Shown here one piece after another: positions 32,299 to 41,567 of a DNA stretch of 49,885 bases. The notes under the pieces were generated by a model. The model was not told the origin of the DNA. It saw nothing but the letters and a program-made list of their open reading frames with translations, and made no database searches. Both the position numbers and the translations under genes were made by a program. The stretch spans positions 1 to 49,885 of the forward strand of contig JACPDY010000037.1 of assembly GCA_016183775.1 (NCBI GenBank). Direction: 5' to 3'. The stretch's first letter is position 1. Each line of letters opens with the position of its first letter. Source of the stretch: Bacteroidota bacterium (lineage in GTDB: Bacteria; Bacteroidota; Bacteroidia; JABDFU01).

Positions 32299-33939
32299 TT
32301 ATTTATCACTTTGCATAAACGGATATCTATAATCTGTTGGAGGCACAAAAGTTTCCTTAATAGTGCGCGGAGAAACCCAGCGCAAGAGATTTATCATTGA
32401 ACCGGCTTTGTCGTTAGTGCCTGAGCCCCTGGCTCCGCCAAATGGCTGCTGGCCTACTACAGCACCGGTGCATTTGTCGTTAATGTAAAAATTGCCGGCT
32501 GCCTGGTATAGTTTTTTAGTGGCGAGGTCAATGGAGTAGCGATCCTGAGAAATTATTGCACCTGTTAGTGCATAATTGGAAGTGTTGTTCACGAGGTCAA
32601 GTGTTTTTTCAAACTTGTTATCGTCGTAAACATAAATGGTTAATACCGGGCCGAACAACTCTTCGCACATGGTAACGTAATACGGGTCTTTCGCGAGTAA
32701 TATGGTTGGTTCAATAAAATAACCTTTCGATTTATTGTATTTGCCTCCGGCAATAATTTCTACTTTCTTGTCCTTCTTAGCACGGTCAATATAGCCTGCC
32801 AGTTTATCAAATGATCGTTCGTCAATAACCGCATTAATGAAGTTGCCAAACTCTTCTGTCGGCCCCATTTTAAAGGACTTCAGATCGGCCAGCAATAACT
32901 CTTTTACTTTTGGCCAAATGCTTTTAGGGATATAGGCCCGTGATGCCGCCGAACATTTTTGTCCCTGGTATTCAAATGCACCGCGGGATAAGGCCGTAAC
33001 CAATACTTTTAAATCGGCGGTGTTGTGTGCTATAATGAAATCTTTTCCCCCGGTTTCACCCACAATACGTGGATATGATTTATAGATGTGAATGTTGTTG
33101 CCAATGGTTTTCCACACATTGCGGAATACCTCGGTTGAGCCGGTGAAGTGTATTCCGGCAAAATCAGGATGGGAGAAGATCACATCTCCCGCTTCCGGTC
33201 CAGATACATAAACAAGGTTTATAACACCTGCCGGTAAGCCTGCTTTCATAAATATTTCCATCAGCACGTTTGCCGAGTATATAGCTGAGTTGGCGGGTTT
33301 CCATACCACTACATTGCCCATCATGGCGCATGAGGTTGGTAAATTTCCGGCAATTGCCGTGAAATTAAAAGGTGTGAGCGCGAATAAAAACCCTTCCAGT
33401 GGTCGGTGTTCTACACGGTTCCAGACACCAGAACCGGAAACGGTGAGGGGCTGTTGTTTGTAGATTTCACTCATGTATTGTACATTAAAACGCAGGAAAT
33501 CGACGATCTCGCAAGCGGAATCAACCTCAGCCTGGAACACATTTTTTGATTGACCCAGCATGGTAGCTGCGTTCAGTTTGGCGCGATAGGGTCCGGCAAT
33601 AAGGTCAGCTGCCTTTAAAAATATGGCTGCGCGCTGCTCCCAGGGTAATTTTTCCCAGTTCTTTTTTGCTGAAAGAGCGGCTTTGATCGCGAGTTTTACA
33701 TGTGACTTGTCGCCCCCGTGAAAATGACCAAGTGTATGTTTGTGATCGTGCGGGGGAGCCAGCCGCATCTTTTTATTTGTTCTTATTTCTTTTCCTCCAA
33801 TATACATGGGTACATCAACCTGTACCGAACGTAATTGAGCCAGCATGGCTTGTAATTCTTTTCGTTCAGGTGAACCCGGCGCGTAGTTTTTTACCGATTC
33901 ATTAATGGCAGTCGGGATGTTATAAAATCCTTTTGGCAT
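32299..33939 (-). CDS. pruA: L-glutamate gamma-semialdehyde (P5C) dehydrogenase
   Basis: A 546-residue NAD-dependent aldehyde dehydrogenase that oxidises glutamate semialdehyde/P5C to glutamate in proline catabolism. The catalytic Cys329 is in EYQGQKCSAASRAY and the general base Glu295 is in VGETGGKDF; FTGSTEVF supplies the NAD-binding GxTxx. The stand-alone length and the C-terminal FGGARGSGTND agree with the non-bifunctional bacterial form. No proline dehydrogenase gene is adjacent. The gene lies between the TIR gene and murQ with about 85 and 110 nt gaps. Confidence 0.96.
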   Translation of the reverse strand: MPKGFYNIPTAINESVKNYAPGSPERKELQAMLAQLRSVQVDVPMYIGGKEIRTNKKMRLAPPHDHKHTLGHFHGGDKSHVKLAIKAALSAKKNWEKLPWEQRAAIFLKAADLIAGPYRAKLNAATMLGQSKNVFQAEVDSACEIVDFLRFNVQYMSEIYKQQPLTVSGSGVWNRVEHRPLEGFLFALTPFNFTAIAGNLPTSCAMMGNVVVWKPANSAIYSANVLMEIFMKAGLPAGVINLVYVSGPEAGDVIFSHPDFAGIHFTGSTEVFRNVWKTIGNNIHIYKSYPRIVGETGGKDFIIAHNTADLKVLVTALSRGAFEYQGQKCSAASRAYIPKSIWPKVKELLLADLKSFKMGPTEEFGNFINAVIDERSFDKLAGYIDRAKKDKKVEIIAGGKYNKSKGYFIEPTILLAKDPYYVTMCEELFGPVLTIYVYDDNKFEKTLDLVNNTSNYALTGAIISQDRYSIDLATKKLYQAAGNFYINDKCTGAVVGQQPFGGARGSGTNDKAGSMINLLRWVSPRTIKETFVPPTDYRYPFMQSDK

Positions 33940-34048
33940 GGGAAGAGGAATTAAAGATTACTAATTTGAAACTTCAAATTGTTGTATTGCGAAGGTAAGA
34001 AAAAGATAAATAGATTTTGGAGGCAGAAACAATGAAGTAGCGGGTAAA

Positions 34049-34858
34049 TCACTTCTTCTTAAACGCATCAACAGCCTTTCTGACGCTTCCATATTTACGC
34101 AGTAATACTTTTGCCTTTGAATAACTCATGTTCAACTCGCGCATGATCATTTTGTTGCCGCGATCAACCAGTTTGTTGTTGCTAAGCTGCATATCAACCA
34201 TTTTGTTGCCGCGCACACGACCCAGTTTTATCATTACAGAGGTAGAGATCATATTTAACAAAAGTTTTTGGGCTGTTCCTGCTTTCATACGGGTACTTCC
34301 TGTAACAAACTCCGGCCCAACTACTGCCACCAAAGGATAGTTAGCTTCCTGTGATACCGGACTTCCAGGGTTACAGGTAATGCAGGCAGTAGCTATTCCT
34401 TTTGAATTACATTTTTTCAACGCGCCCATAACATAGGGCGTAGTACCTGAAGCGGTAATGCCGATCACCACATCTTTTGTATTTATTTTATACTGCTGCA
34501 GATCCTTCCAGCCCTGCTCAGTGTCATCTTCCGCGAATTCAACCGCTTTACGAATGGCTTTATCACCCCCGGCAATTAAACCGATTACTATTCCCTGTGG
34601 CACACCATAAGTAGGTGGACATTCCGATGCATCCACAATTCCCAAACGTCCGCTGGTTCCCGCTCCGATATAAAATAGGCGTCCGCCTGATCTCATTTTT
34701 TTTACAATTGCGTTTACCAGCTTTTCAACTTTAGGAATGATCTTTCCTATGGCAAGCGGAACGGTTTTGTCTTCCTTGTTAATATTGGTGAGCAATTCCT
34801 TTACACTCATGTTTTCAAGCTGAGTGTATTTGGAGTCGGATTCGGTAATTTTTTTCAT
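34049..34858 (-). CDS. murQ: N-acetylmuramic acid 6-phosphate etherase
   Basis: A 269-residue SIS-domain enzyme that splits the lactyl ether of MurNAc-6-phosphate to give GlcNAc-6-phosphate and lactate during cell-wall recycling. The family motifs IGAGTSGRLGIVDASECPPTYG (about 62-83) and FVTGSTRMKAGTAQKLLLNM (near 185) are present. It is about 30 residues shorter than E. coli MurQ, mostly at the C-terminus, but no motif is missing. It follows the DUF559 gene with a 4-nt overlap. No PTS or anmK gene is adjacent. Confidence 0.95.
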   Translation of the reverse strand: MKKITESDSKYTQLENMSVKELLTNINKEDKTVPLAIGKIIPKVEKLVNAIVKKMRSGGRLFYIGAGTSGRLGIVDASECPPTYGVPQGIVIGLIAGGDKAIRKAVEFAEDDTEQGWKDLQQYKINTKDVVIGITASGTTPYVMGALKKCNSKGIATACITCNPGSPVSQEANYPLVAVVGPEFVTGSTRMKAGTAQKLLLNMISTSVMIKLGRVRGNKMVDMQLSNNKLVDRGNKMIMRELNMSYSKAKVLLRKYGSVRKAVDAFKKK

Positions 34859-35304
34859 CTGTTGTTTTTTTCGGCACGTGGGTCTGACTTCCCCTCTTGA
34901 GAGGGGCGAGGGGTGTGTTTTTCAAATTCTTCGATATAGTTTTCAATAACATCTATAGCTCCATGAATATTCTGGCGTATTTCCGTTTCGCGAAATCGTA
35001 TAAAATGCAGATCATACTCTTCTAATTCAGCCTGACGCTTAATATCTTTCAGGTATACAGTCTCATGATCATGGCTTTGGCCATCAACTTCAATTACCAG
35101 TTTTAATTCGGCACAATAAAAATCCACGATGTAGTTCAATAGTGGTTTTTGTCTGTGAAAATCATAGCCATAAATTTGATAGTTACGGAGTTGTTTCCAC
35201 AATAGTATTTCGCCCAATGTGCTGTTATTCCGGAGTCGTCTCGCTAATTCCTTTAGTTCTTGATTATAGGGTATAATTCTCCGTTTGAAGGCTGGTTTCT
35301 TCAT
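34855..35304 (-). CDS. DUF559 (Vsr-like) endonuclease-fold protein
   Basis: A 149-residue protein with the DUF559 layout: LRNNSTLGEILLWKQLRNYQ helix, FHRQKPLLNYIVDFYC, LVIEVDGQSHD, and RFRETEIRQN. The Asp of DFY and the Glu-x-Asp of IEVDG match the Vsr/PD-(D/E)xK nuclease site. The physiological role of this common family is unknown; some are associated with repeats or mobile elements. The last residues (HTPRPSQEGKSD) are translated from the palindromic repeat at 34891-34918, which shows that the repeat has been fused into the gene end. Confidence 0.85.
   Translation of the reverse strand: MKKPAFKRRIIPYNQELKELARRLRNNSTLGEILLWKQLRNYQIYGYDFHRQKPLLNYIVDFYCAELKLVIEVDGQSHDHETVYLKDIKRQAELEEYDLHFIRFRETEIRQNIHGAIDVIENYIEEFEKHTPRPSQEGKSDPRAEKNNR
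34891..34918. repeat. Palindromic repeat, left copy flanking the DUF559 gene
   Basis: A 28-nt sequence beginning CCCCTCTTGAGAGGGG and ending AGGGGTGTGT. CCCCTC and GAGGGG form a hairpin. It is the inverted match of 35338-35365 with one mismatch, and its own sequence lies inside the DUF559 reading frame. Confidence 0.8.
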
Positions 35305-35337
35305 GGAATTGAACGACGTTGATTAACTATTTTTTTT

Positions 35338-35365
35338 ACACACCCCTTGCCCCTCTCAAGAGGGG
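35338..35365. repeat. Palindromic repeat, right copy flanking the DUF559 gene
   Basis: The 28 nt begin ACACACCCCTTGCCCCTC and end AAGAGGGG. They are the reverse complement, with one mismatch, of 34891-34918. The two copies bracket the DUF559 gene in inverted orientation, 34 nt before its start. Confidence 0.8.
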
Positions 35366-35395
35366 AGCTTGCGCCCAGGGCTATACGAATTACAT

Positions 35396-37831
35396 TTAAT
35401 AAATAGCAGGAAACTTACCCGGATCAAGCTCGTGCATTATATTATATACACTATCAAATACATCGTCGGCACTCGGTTTGCTGAAGTAGCTGCCATCACT
35501 GCCGTATGGGGGACGGTGTTCTTTGGCAGTTAATGTATGTGGAGTTGAATCGAGGTATTGATACCCTCCCTGGTCTTCCAAAACTTTTTGCATCATATAG
35601 GCACTCGCACCTCCGGGAACATCTTCATCAAGAAATACCACACGGTTTGTTTTCTTTAATGATTCAACAAGAGTGTTGTGAATATCAAATGGTAAAAGAG
35701 TGCGTACATCAATAATTTCAACAGTTATATCGACTTCTTTCAACAGTGCAGCTGCTTCAAGTGCGACACGGCAGCAGGAGCCATAGGTTATTACAGTCAC
35801 ATCAGTTCCTTCGTAAATAACTTCGGGTATGCCAAGCGCGATTTTAAATTCTCCGAAATTTGAGGGGACCTGTTCTTTTAAACGATAGGCGTTGAGCGGC
35901 TCTATCACTATGCCAGGTTCGTCCGATTGAAGCAGGGTGTTGTAAAAAGCTGCTGCTTGTGTCATATTGCGGGGAACGCATACATGCATGCCACGCAATG
36001 CATGTATAATCATACCCATCGGTGAGCCGCTATGCCAGACTCCTTCAAAGCGGTGCCCGCGTGTGCGAATAATTACAGGTGCTTTTTGACGGCCTTTGGT
36101 ACGGTACTGGATTGTCGCGAGATCATCGCTCATGATCTGTAATGCATACAATAAATAATCAAGGTACTGGATCTCGGCTATGGGTCGAAGGCCGCGCATG
36201 GCCATACCTATAGCCTGACCAATGATAGTAGCTTCACGAATGCCTGTATCAAATACGCGGTCTTCGCCGTATTTTTTTTGTAAACCTTCAAGTCCTTGAT
36301 TTACTCCGCCAATTTTCCCCGAATCTTCACCAAAGATCAGAACTTCAGGATATTTATTCAGAATAGCGTCAAAATTATCCCGTAAAATTTCACGGCCATC
36401 ACAATCTTTGTTGTCGCCCGGATATTCGATGGCGCTGGATTGTACATTTAAAACCGATAGAGGCGACTGGCTGTAAAGGAATGAATTGTATCGATCGTGA
36501 TTTTCGATGTTAGATAAATTCAGCCAATCAATCAGTTTTTGTCTGGATGAAAAATTTTCATTGCGTATCAATCGCAACACTTTTTTAGCGTTTCCGACAA
36601 TATCTTTTCGGGCGGGCTCGGTATCGGCAAGCAGTTGGGCTTTTATTGTTCTGATGTCTCCTGCACAAGCACTTTCCGCGGCAATTTCATCAAATATTGA
36701 AGCGACGTCACGTGCTTCACTCAGAATGGGATTAAGGTACGCCGCCCAGGCCGCATTCTTAGCTTGTCTTACAGCTGTTTTTGCATTGTTTTCAATTTGA
36801 TTTAATTCTTCATCGGTTGCAATCGCGCTTTCAATAATCCATTCCCGCATTTTTTTTATCCCATCAAATTCTTTTTCCCAATCCATGCGTTCTTTCGATT
36901 TATAACGCTCATGTGAACCGGATGTGCTGTGGCCCTGAGGCTGTGTAACTTCTTCCACATGGATGAGCACAGGAACATGTTCTTCGCGGCAGATCTTTAT
37001 CGCTTTTTCATAGGTTTCACAGAGATGGGCATAATCCCATCCTTTGGTTTTGAATATTTCAAATCCTTTCCCGTTCTCATCTCGCTGAAAGCCTTTTAAA
37101 ATTTCAGAAATACTTTCCTTGGTTGTTTGATATTTTTTGGGAACCGAAATGCCATGGCCGTCATCCCAAACGGAAACAAGCATTGGTATTTGCATTACGC
37201 CGGCGGCGTTTATGGTTTCCCAGAACAAACCTTCCGAAGTGCTTGCATCTCCGATGGTTCCGAACGCGACCTCATTACCCTGGTCAGAGAATAGTTTGAA
37301 TTTACCTGCCTGTAATTCGGGATTTATTTTATAATATTTGGAAGCCATTGCATGGCCGAGTAAACGCGGCATCTGGCTGCCAGTAGGAGAAACATCCGAA
37401 GAAGAATTTTTTATTTTCATCAGATCTTTCCATGTTCCGTCCGGGTTAACGCTTTGTGTGCCAAAATGTCCTCCCATCTGACGCCCGGCACTCATGGGCT
37501 CTGCGGTTAAATCCGCATGCGCATACAGGCCTGCGAACCATTCCTGTAAAGTAAGATTGCCGGTTGCGAACATAAAGGTTTGATCACGGTAATAGCCAGA
37601 ACGAAAATCTCCGTCACGAAACACCTTTGCCATTGCTATCTGCGGCACTTCTTTTCCATCACCGAAAATTCCGAATTTTGCTTTTCCGGTAAGAGCCTCT
37701 TTGCGACCCATTAAACTCGCTTCGCGGCTTTCATTAACAATCCGGAAATCATCGAGAACTATTTTTTTGAATTGTTCAAACGATAACTCTTCCCGGGTAC
37801 CTGTCTTTTTATTTTCACCTGTTTGTGCCAT
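35396..37831 (-). CDS. 2-oxoacid dehydrogenase E1, fused alpha and beta subunits
   Basis: An 811-residue thiamine-diphosphate enzyme; residues about 1-400 are the alpha part and about 450-811 the beta part. GDASTSEGLFWETINAAG provides the TPP/Mg site, and the beta part has the FGEDSGKIGGVNQGL and EIQYLDYLLYALQI features. It decarboxylates a 2-oxoacid, most likely branched-chain or pyruvate-type; the exact substrate cannot be read from sequence. Such alpha-beta fusions are frequent in Bacteroidota. E2 and E3 genes are not adjacent. The gene follows the DUF559 repeats on the same strand. Confidence 0.93.
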   Translation of the reverse strand: MAQTGENKKTGTREELSFEQFKKIVLDDFRIVNESREASLMGRKEALTGKAKFGIFGDGKEVPQIAMAKVFRDGDFRSGYYRDQTFMFATGNLTLQEWFAGLYAHADLTAEPMSAGRQMGGHFGTQSVNPDGTWKDLMKIKNSSSDVSPTGSQMPRLLGHAMASKYYKINPELQAGKFKLFSDQGNEVAFGTIGDASTSEGLFWETINAAGVMQIPMLVSVWDDGHGISVPKKYQTTKESISEILKGFQRDENGKGFEIFKTKGWDYAHLCETYEKAIKICREEHVPVLIHVEEVTQPQGHSTSGSHERYKSKERMDWEKEFDGIKKMREWIIESAIATDEELNQIENNAKTAVRQAKNAAWAAYLNPILSEARDVASIFDEIAAESACAGDIRTIKAQLLADTEPARKDIVGNAKKVLRLIRNENFSSRQKLIDWLNLSNIENHDRYNSFLYSQSPLSVLNVQSSAIEYPGDNKDCDGREILRDNFDAILNKYPEVLIFGEDSGKIGGVNQGLEGLQKKYGEDRVFDTGIREATIIGQAIGMAMRGLRPIAEIQYLDYLLYALQIMSDDLATIQYRTKGRQKAPVIIRTRGHRFEGVWHSGSPMGMIIHALRGMHVCVPRNMTQAAAFYNTLLQSDEPGIVIEPLNAYRLKEQVPSNFGEFKIALGIPEVIYEGTDVTVITYGSCCRVALEAAALLKEVDITVEIIDVRTLLPFDIHNTLVESLKKTNRVVFLDEDVPGGASAYMMQKVLEDQGGYQYLDSTPHTLTAKEHRPPYGSDGSYFSKPSADDVFDSVYNIMHELDPGKFPAIY

Positions 37832-38045
37832 AAAACCTTTGTTTTTTTCAGTGTACTACCATACGCACAATTTATACTTATTTAATTCCCGCATAATCTA
37901 TATATTGCTACGTGTACAAACCTACTAAATCAATCTTCAATTATCAATGTTAAAGGCATTTTGCATGATAATGGGGTGATTTGTGTGTTTTGAAATTTGT
38001 GTTTAAAGTATTATATTAGTTATTTGTCGGTAACCCCAAAATCAT

Positions 38046-39149
38046 ATGGAAAAAAATTACTTTAAGGTAACTATATTGTTGCTATTAGTCGCTTTTACCG
38101 GTGTTTCACAAATAACAATTACAACGGCCGATCTTTTATCTAAAGATGATACTATTCGGATGAGTAACGCTACGGTTAGCGGGATCCCTGATCCGGCGCT
38201 TACAGGAACAAACTATACCTGGGATTATTCTTTATTGAACCCAACCATCCAGTACGTTGATACTTTTGTAAAAGTGACTTCAACTCTTTTTGCTTATCAG
38301 TTGTATTTTAACAATCCACTTAGTCCGAAATATAAGGCCAACTTTGCTCAAAAGGCGCCGGATTTTAATGCTTTTTCGCAGATTACTCTTGAAAATTCAT
38401 ACAATTTTTTTAAGAACAGTACTGCTGAATATTCCATTGTTGGTTTTGGTTCAACAATCAACAGTGTTCCAATGTCAGTGAAATATGATTCTGTAGATGT
38501 GGTTTATAAGTTTCCGATAAATTACGGCAATAAGGATTCCACCATTTCTAAATATGTGTTTTCGATTCCCGGGATCGGTTATTTCGGACAGCGTAAAAAG
38601 CGCGTTAATGAAGTAGAAGGATGGGGGACAGTTAAAACTCCCTATGGTACATTCCCGGCACTTAAGGTTAAATCAACATTGTATATTACTGATACTATCT
38701 ATTATTCAACATTAAGTTTTGGTCTTTCATTGCCCTTGCCAAAGCAATATGAATACAAGTGGTTAGCGGCTGGCAAAAGGGTCCCTGTATTGGAAATTGA
38801 TGTCACAGGATCTGCAAATACACGCGTCGCTTATCGTGATAGTATTCGTCCGGGAGTTCCAAAAGTCGGCATTAATGAATTAACAGAGAGTAGTAATTTT
38901 TTGGTGTACCCCAATCCGGCCAATGAAAGTGTAACTGTAAATTATATCCTGGCTGAGGCTTGTTCTGTAAGGCTCGACCTGATTGATGTATATGGCAGAT
39001 CAATACAAATACTTCTTGACGATAAAAAACAAGCCGGACCGTATTCATACCTGTTTAATGTAAAGGAAGCGGATATCGCTAAAGGGATATATTTCACGAG
39101 GCTTACGATCAATGGAGTATCTTTGGTAAATAAATTGATTGTGCAATAA
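38046..39149 (+). CDS. T9SS-sorted secreted protein
   Basis: A 367-residue protein with a signal peptide ending near FTGVSQ and a beta-rich central region without a recognised domain. The C-terminal 80 residues are a type IX secretion sorting domain: FLVYPNPANESVTVNYIL, then VDVYGRSIQ-like and KGIYFTRLTINGVSLVNKL. It is exported through the T9SS to the cell surface or medium. It is followed after about 60 nt by another T9SS protein gene, so the two may be cotranscribed. Function unknown. Confidence 0.85.
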   Translation: MEKNYFKVTILLLLVAFTGVSQITITTADLLSKDDTIRMSNATVSGIPDPALTGTNYTWDYSLLNPTIQYVDTFVKVTSTLFAYQLYFNNPLSPKYKANFAQKAPDFNAFSQITLENSYNFFKNSTAEYSIVGFGSTINSVPMSVKYDSVDVVYKFPINYGNKDSTISKYVFSIPGIGYFGQRKKRVNEVEGWGTVKTPYGTFPALKVKSTLYITDTIYYSTLSFGLSLPLPKQYEYKWLAAGKRVPVLEIDVTGSANTRVAYRDSIRPGVPKVGINELTESSNFLVYPNPANESVTVNYILAEACSVRLDLIDVYGRSIQILLDDKKQAGPYSYLFNVKEADIAKGIYFTRLTINGVSLVNKLIVQ

Positions 39150-39208
39150 CTGTTTTTGTAAGTCATTAATTCTATATATATAGCGATTACCAAAATATCT
39201 TAGCTACA

Positions 39209-40108
39209 ATGAAAAAATCTATACTCTTTTTACTTATTTCAACATCAGCTATCATTGCCCCCGCCCAATGCATTTCATTTACTGAGAATAGTTTTGAGAA
39301 TTGGGTAATTGAAAACGATACAACGATGTTTGGCCAGCCATTTGTTTATGAGCATCCAAAAGATACCTGGTTCTCCATGGCAGATGTATTTGGCTTTTTA
39401 TTTTCAGGTACAGGAACTCCTGTCTTGAATAAAACAACTGATAAGAACAGCGGAAGTTACGCGATGAAAATGATCGCGACAAAGGATAATGACGGGGATC
39501 TTATAGGACTTGGAGCAATGACTTCCCGTCCCAAAAAGATCACCGGATATTTTAAATATAATGGAGGTGCTTCCGACTCGTTGTCTGTATTTGCGTACCT
39601 GGTTAATGGCTCATCGGAGGATTTTATTTTTGGAGGTGATACAAGTCAGGCATTAGCGAGTGCTATAATGTTGCAAAAATCATCAGTAAGTACGTATACC
39701 AAGTTTAGTATTGATTTTAAATACAAATCGGCCGCAATTCCCGATTCGTTCGCTATAATGATGGTTTTGAATAATCACAATACAGGCGGTATTAACGCAT
39801 GGTTTGATGATATATGTTTTGAGGGAGTTACAGGTATTGAGGAAAGTGAGTTTATAAGCAACCTGCGGTTTTTTAATCCGGGAAATGATAGATTTCAGCT
39901 TTCAATGAGTTTCGAAAGGCCACTGGAAAATTTTCAGGCACATATATTCGATCTTTCCGGTCGCGAAGTGTTTGGTAAAGTGCTGAATAATGGAGCCAAA
40001 ACCGAATTTATGGATGAATTTGATCTCGCCGGATTAAATTCGGGAATTTACCTGTTGCAGCTACAGAATGGCGAATTGATTATCAGCAGGAAGTTTCACA
40101 TACAATAA
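39209..40108 (+). CDS. T9SS-sorted secreted protein, possible PCMD-type domain
   Basis: A 299-residue protein with a signal peptide (IAPAQC) and a jelly-roll-like domain at about 20-200 that ends in AWFDDICFEG, resembling the PCMD/carbohydrate-binding family of Bacteroidota surface proteins. The C-terminus is a T9SS sorting domain (FFNPGNDRFQLSMS, SGIYLLQLQNGELIIS), less typical because the YPNP motif reads FNPG. It follows the T9SS gene at 38046. Ligand unknown; the PCMD assignment is tentative. Confidence 0.78.
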   Translation: MKKSILFLLISTSAIIAPAQCISFTENSFENWVIENDTTMFGQPFVYEHPKDTWFSMADVFGFLFSGTGTPVLNKTTDKNSGSYAMKMIATKDNDGDLIGLGAMTSRPKKITGYFKYNGGASDSLSVFAYLVNGSSEDFIFGGDTSQALASAIMLQKSSVSTYTKFSIDFKYKSAAIPDSFAIMMVLNNHNTGGINAWFDDICFEGVTGIEESEFISNLRFFNPGNDRFQLSMSFERPLENFQAHIFDLSGREVFGKVLNNGAKTEFMDEFDLAGLNSGIYLLQLQNGELIISRKFHIQ

Positions 40109-40115
40109 TCCAATC

Positions 40116-40730
40116 CTATTTCACCTCAAATTCCAGCATCTTTTCACCTTCAATAAAGGCTTCCAGTTTATCGCCGATCTTTACAGGGCCAACACCTTCA
40201 GGCGTTCCGGTAAAGATCATGTCGCCCTGGCGGAGTGTTACAAAGGTGGATACATAAGCAATAATATTATCGAACGAAGTCAGGAGGTCGGCTGTATTGC
40301 CCTTTTGAACGGTTGTTTCGTTAATATTTAAATGGAAATTAATATTGTTTATGTCACCGAATTTTTTTTTAGGTAAAAATTTTCCTACCGGAGCGGAGCT
40401 GTCGAATGCCTTTGCTTTTTCCCATGGGTGGCCTTTTTCTTTGCATTTGGCCTGCAGGTCGCGGGCTGTAAAATCAATACCAATACCAATCTCATCGTAA
40501 TAATTTTTGGCGAAATCAGCATCAATATATTTACCTGTTTTCGAGATCTTTAATACCAGCTCAACTTCATGATGTATCTCTTTCGAAAATGAAGGATGAT
40601 AAAAGGGTTTATTGTCGACGACAAGCGCAGTATCTGGTTTCATAAAGAATACAGGTTCTGCGTCTGTTTTAAATGATTGCATTTCTTTAATGTGATTGGC
40701 GTAGTTTAAGCCGATGCAGATGATTTTCAT
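40116..40730 (-). CDS. Fumarylacetoacetate hydrolase family protein
   Basis: A 204-residue FAH-fold enzyme. HHEVELVLKI carries the Glu-x-Glu metal ligands, GIDFTARDLQ the third acidic site and GTPEGVGPVKIGD the final loop that closes the active site. The family hydrolyses or decarboxylates acylpyruvates and related beta-diketones. The short form matches bacterial FAHD1-like oxaloacetate or acylpyruvate enzymes. It lies about 55 nt downstream of the exonuclease gene, same strand, separated by a repeat hairpin. Confidence 0.9.
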   Translation of the reverse strand: MKIICIGLNYANHIKEMQSFKTDAEPVFFMKPDTALVVDNKPFYHPSFSKEIHHEVELVLKISKTGKYIDADFAKNYYDEIGIGIDFTARDLQAKCKEKGHPWEKAKAFDSSAPVGKFLPKKKFGDINNINFHLNINETTVQKGNTADLLTSFDNIIAYVSTFVTLRQGDMIFTGTPEGVGPVKIGDKLEAFIEGEKMLEFEVK

Positions 40731-40785
40731 GTTGTCGGTTATTGGTTGTCAGTTGTTGGTTTGTTGGATCAACAACCAACAACTA
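40731..40785. repeat. TTGTCAGTTGTTGG-type inverted repeat between FAH and exonuclease genes
   Basis: AGTTGTTGGTTTGTTG (40751-40766) pairs with CAACAACCAACAACT (40770-40784), with one bulged T and a short GAT loop. It is a relative of the repeat at 20737-20797, here between two codirectional minus-strand genes, and probably acts as a terminator or processing element. Confidence 0.6.
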
Positions 40786-41559
40786 ATTAGTTTTACTGCT
40801 CACTCCCCGTAAACGAATCTGAGTAATGATCTTTTTTGTATACAATGGGAAATCTCCGTTCATCATCCATTGATAATACGACGGTTCTGTTTTAAAAATA
40901 ACTTCCACCGATTTTCCAGTATGTTTTCCGAAATTGAAAACTTCAACGCCTTCTTTATTGTAAATTATTCTTCCAGCCAGGTCAACTGCGGAATTTTGCA
41001 TGGAAAAATCGTGCAGGAAGGCAGCATCATTTTTCAGGTCGGGATATTTATCAAGCTGCGCTTCCAGTATTTCCTGTGTTGCAATGATATCTGCTTCGGC
41101 ACTATGAGCGTTCTCCAAGTCTTTTTTGCAGTAAAATTTATAGGCGGCGGAAAGTGTTCGCTGCTCTTTTTTGTGAAAAATATTTTGCACATCAATGCAT
41201 TTACGCCCGGCCATTTCAAAATCGATTTCGGCACGCAAAAATTCTTCAACTAATAATGGTATGTCGAATTTGTTTGAGTTATATCCTGCCAGGTCACATC
41301 CTTCCAGGAAGGTGTTTAGTTCACGCGCAACGGATTTAAAGGTCGGACAATCTTTAACATCTTCATCCTTTATACCATGTATAGCGCTGGATTGAGGCGG
41401 TATCGGGATGGTAGGATTTATTTTTTTTGTTTTAATATCTTTTGATCCGTCCGGGTTGATTTTTAGTATGGAGATCTCTACAATACGATCGGAGGCTACA
41501 TTTACTCCTGTAGTTTCCAGATCAAAAAAGGCGATTGGCCGTGTCAGATTTAATTGCAC
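40783..41559 (-). CDS. DnaQ-like 3'-5' exonuclease with C-terminal DUF3820-like domain
   Basis: A 258-residue DEDDh exonuclease. FFDLETTGVN provides Asp13 and Glu15, the second acidic site is in LAGYNSNKFDIPLL, and HSAEADIIAT gives the late His and Asp. After residue 190 a small domain FNFGKHTGKSVEVI...YQWMMNGDF matches the DUF3820-like tail seen on exonuclease X-type proteins. It probably trims DNA or RNA 3' ends. It follows the PorE-like operon after 8 nt on the same strand, a chance neighbour rather than a functional partner. Confidence 0.9.
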   Translation of the reverse strand: MQLNLTRPIAFFDLETTGVNVASDRIVEISILKINPDGSKDIKTKKINPTIPIPPQSSAIHGIKDEDVKDCPTFKSVARELNTFLEGCDLAGYNSNKFDIPLLVEEFLRAEIDFEMAGRKCIDVQNIFHKKEQRTLSAAYKFYCKKDLENAHSAEADIIATQEILEAQLDKYPDLKNDAAFLHDFSMQNSAVDLAGRIIYNKEGVEVFNFGKHTGKSVEVIFKTEPSYYQWMMNGDFPLYTKKIITQIRLRGVSSKTN

Positions 41560-41567
41560 AAGATGAA

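Noticed and set aside
35396-37831. Two separate E1 alpha and beta genes
   Set aside because: The reading frame is continuous with motifs of both subunits, so it is a fusion and not a sequencing artefact; this form is known in Bacteroidota.
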